This document shows positions 62,796 through 64,000 of a DNA stretch of 64,000 nt, piece after piece. Position numbers and translations under genes: made by a program. Source of the stretch: Mangrovimonas futianensis (GTDB lineage Bacteria > Bacteroidota > Bacteroidia > Flavobacteriales > Flavobacteriaceae). Position 1 is the first letter of the stretch, and each line of letters opens with the position of its first letter. The DNA lies in the NCBI RefSeq assembly GCF_021245805.1, contig NZ_JAJJNF010000004.1, positions 346,777 to 410,776 on the forward strand, read 5' to 3'. The notes under the pieces were generated by a model, which saw nothing but the letters and a program-made list of their open reading frames with translations, was not told the DNA's origin and did not search any database.

Positions 62796-62806
62796 GTGTG
62801 GTAACA
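62796..62806 (+). repeat. Right arm of the inverted repeat enclosing the 61618 gene
   Basis: GTGTGGTAACA, exact complement of 61593-61603, 5 bp after the stop codon. Confidence 0.8.
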
Positions 62807-63275
62807 ATGGCTATAAGTAATTGCTTGTTCTCACCTACTTCTGAAAATCCTCGCGGATTTTCAGTTTGGCGTGTACTTGCAAAGTTAAGTGCTAAACCAC
62901 GCAACTACTCATAGCCGAGACCGATGATAACACATTCGCCAAAGGCGAACTTTAATTACTACGTGCTTCGCACTCCCGTCCTTAAAGTAAATGTGTTATC
63001 ATCTGCAGGGTTAAACCAAATTACTATCTAGTAATCGCCAAGGACTATCGCCTTCAGCGGGCTTCGAGCCAAAACGTGCAACATCGTCGGTTAAAAGTAA
63101 TTTGGTTCCCCTTTTCGAACTCCCAAGCTAATAAATTCTACAATTAACGCTTCGCTTTCGCGATGCTAATTGATAATCCATAATTTGAGATTACAATCAA
63201 GTCCGTTTCTCAAATTATTGCTAAAGAATTTATTATCTTTTCTTTCTCTAAGCAGAACTACGTTTAACCCTGCAG
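62807..63275. repeat. Nested palindromic non-coding array
   Basis: This gene-free stretch is filled with inverted repeats: GGCTATAAGTAATTGC/GCAACTACTCATAGCC (62809-62916, 14 of 16) with inner CTGAAAATCC/GGATTTTCAG; GATGATAACACATT/AATGTGTTATCATC (62923-63003, perfect) with inner TTCGCC/GGCGAA; CTGCAGGGTTAAAC/GTTTAACCCTGCAG (63003-63275, perfect) containing AACCAAATTACT/AGTAATTTGGTT (63014-63107), TAATAAATTCT/AGAATTTATTA (63129-63235), CAATTA/TAATTG (63141-63172) and ATAATTTGAGA/TCTCAAATTAT (63180-63218). No ORF of note. Confidence 0.85.
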
Positions 63276-63284
63276 TTGTACCCA
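63275..63284 (+). repeat. Left arm of the inverted repeat enclosing the 63294 gene
   Basis: GTTGTACCCA, followed by ATTTGAGAA and the ATG. Perfect partner at 63762-63771. Its first G is the last base of the 63262-63275 arm. Confidence 0.8.
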
Positions 63285-63293
63285 ATTTGAGAA

Positions 63294-63755
63294 ATGAATC
63301 GATTTAAAGACATAATTCTGATTTTCATACTGACTTTTGGTGTTTATTCCTGTACAAACGATAAGGAAAAAAGAAAAGAAATTGTAGCGGAAAAAATTGC
63401 TCAATTTTCGGACAAAAAAGCGGAATGGAATAATTTGACGAATCGGATTTTAGAAAATCAATTTGTAAACTCAAATTTGGGAAAAGGAATATACCCAACG
63501 GATTTAGAAAAATCTTTATCGACTGAATTAATAAATAATGGAATTAAATTCATTACTGTTCGCAACGATTCGGAATGTAAAGAAGTTGAATACGCAACGG
63601 AATGGACTAAATATCCAATCGGAACACTAAATCTGACTTGGACAACGTGTGACCCAAAACAAACCGAAAAAGGATTTTTTACCGAATATGGTTTTATCGA
63701 AGTTTATGGAATTGGGAATAATTGGTTAATAGTTGTCGATAGTGATTTTATATAA
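63294..63755 (+). CDS. Small lipoprotein of unknown function
   Basis: 153 residues. SPII signal with lipobox FGVYSCT (Cys about 20). A helical N-terminal part (KEIVAEKIAQFSDKKAEWNN) and a beta C-terminal part with two further Cys (NDSECKEVEY, WTTCDPKQ). No family recognised. Composition AT-rich. Enclosed by a 10-bp inverted repeat, like the 61618 gene. Confidence 0.7.
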   Translation: MNRFKDIILIFILTFGVYSCTNDKEKRKEIVAEKIAQFSDKKAEWNNLTNRILENQFVNSNLGKGIYPTDLEKSLSTELINNGIKFITVRNDSECKEVEYATEWTKYPIGTLNLTWTTCDPKQTEKGFFTEYGFIEVYGIGNNWLIVVDSDFI

Positions 63756-63761
63756 AAAAAC

Positions 63762-63771
63762 TGGGTACAAC
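63762..63771 (+). repeat. Right arm of the inverted repeat enclosing the 63294 gene
   Basis: TGGGTACAAC, exact complement of 63275-63284, 6 bp after the stop. Confidence 0.8.
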
Positions 63772-63895
63772 ACTGGCTATAATCCATTGCTTGCTAAGTG
63801 CTAAACCAAAAACAATTAACTTTAACCGGCTTGATTCCTACTCTGAAAATCATTCTGATTTTCCTCGCAACGGAATCATAGGTACTGTGTTAGAA
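63772..63895 (+). repeat. Second copy of the hairpin module family
   Basis: TGGCTATAA, ATTGCTTG, TAAGTGCTAAACCA and a CTGAAAATC hairpin (GAAAATCA/TGATTTTC, 63845-63863) recur from 62808-62899, partly in a different order. An outer GATTCC/GGAATC pair brackets the hairpin. No gene. Confidence 0.65.
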
Positions 63896-63956
63896 AACAA
63901 GTAAATTGCAATAAATTTTTAGGAAGCATTCAAATTTATTTGACTGTTATCCCGTG

Positions 63957-63987
63957 CAGCAGGGACTTTAAGTCCTTGCTGTTTTTT
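63957..63987 (+). terminator. Hairpin-T-run at the right end
   Basis: CAGCAGGGACTT and AAGTCCTTGCTG pair over 12 bp (one G-U) and are followed by T6. It could end transcripts from the 63294 gene. Confidence 0.7.
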
Positions 63988-64000
63988 CTTTTCAAATTCT

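Noticed and set aside
62807..63275. CRISPR array
   Set aside because: The repeats are palindromes of differing sequence, not one direct repeat with regular spacers.
62796..63771. Calling a standard integron with attC sites
   Set aside because: No integrase is in the window and one of the two core sequences does not fit GTTRRRY; only the general cassette logic is supported.

Overview
The window is a low-GC, gene-dense chromosome segment from a member of the Bacteroidota, almost certainly a Flavobacteriaceae-type marine or environmental bacterium. The evidence is: type IX secretion (T9SS) C-terminal sorting domains on secreted proteins, SPII lipoproteins with short signal peptides, several promoters of the TTG-N17..19-TAnnTTTG kind, genes with little Shine-Dalgarno signal, and family content (OlsF-type fused acyltransferase, DUF4286, TPR-TM-HTH regulator, SDR-type threonine dehydrogenase) typical of that group.

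Layout. 1-4436: two divergent secreted metalloproteases (M12B-like, cut by the window edge, and M43). 4497-13818: housekeeping cluster (ribF, HTTM membrane protein, serS, TPR protein, DUF4286, rsmA, mgtE, 2-hydroxyacid dehydrogenase). 13924-17824: TPR-TM-HTH regulator and small proteins. 17827-22425 (minus): carboxypeptidase-regulatory-like protein, OlsF-like aminolipid acyltransferase, aspartate kinase, GNAT. 22546-28841: fbp, TerB-like protein, mfd, thioredoxin-fold lipoprotein. 28842-31219: small accessory island of short secreted/lipoprotein genes preceded twice by the same ~285-bp non-coding block. 31247-40111: yraN, lipoprotein, S66 peptidase, metG, methyltransferase, tex, HDAC-like, ferritin and a small Cys-rich protein. 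40157-43212 (minus): an SPFH/slipin gene and a TPR gene separated by about 1 kb of tRNA-like non-coding sequence. 43638-46718 (minus): ppc and a short ssb. 46895-57641: methyltransferase, serine hydrolase, Zn-ribbon, GIDE, CBS, M28 peptidase, an RprXY-like two-component pair, a T9SS cargo protein and a TPR protein. 57701-61465: M13 peptidase, lipoprotein and threonine dehydrogenase. 61500-64000: two accessory genes, each enclosed by its own inverted repeat, in a dense field of nested palindromes.

The most unusual parts are two. First, the slipin/TPR locus: the 1042-bp gap between its two genes contains consecutive tRNA D-arms, anticodon arms and T-arms on the coding strand. Their acceptor strands pair best in a circularly permuted register (the 3' half precedes the 5' half). 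SPFH/Band-7 modules have been linked in published comparative genomics of RNA-repair systems to a tRNA-like RNA, but no RNA ligase is visible here. Second, the right end looks like a cassette array: genes enclosed by cassette-specific inverted repeats, followed by shared hairpin modules. A third, smaller item is the duplicated regulatory block at 28955 and 30361, each copy carrying a perfect 7-1-7 Fur-like palindrome. No canonical tRNA, rRNA, CRISPR array or recognisable transposase was seen.
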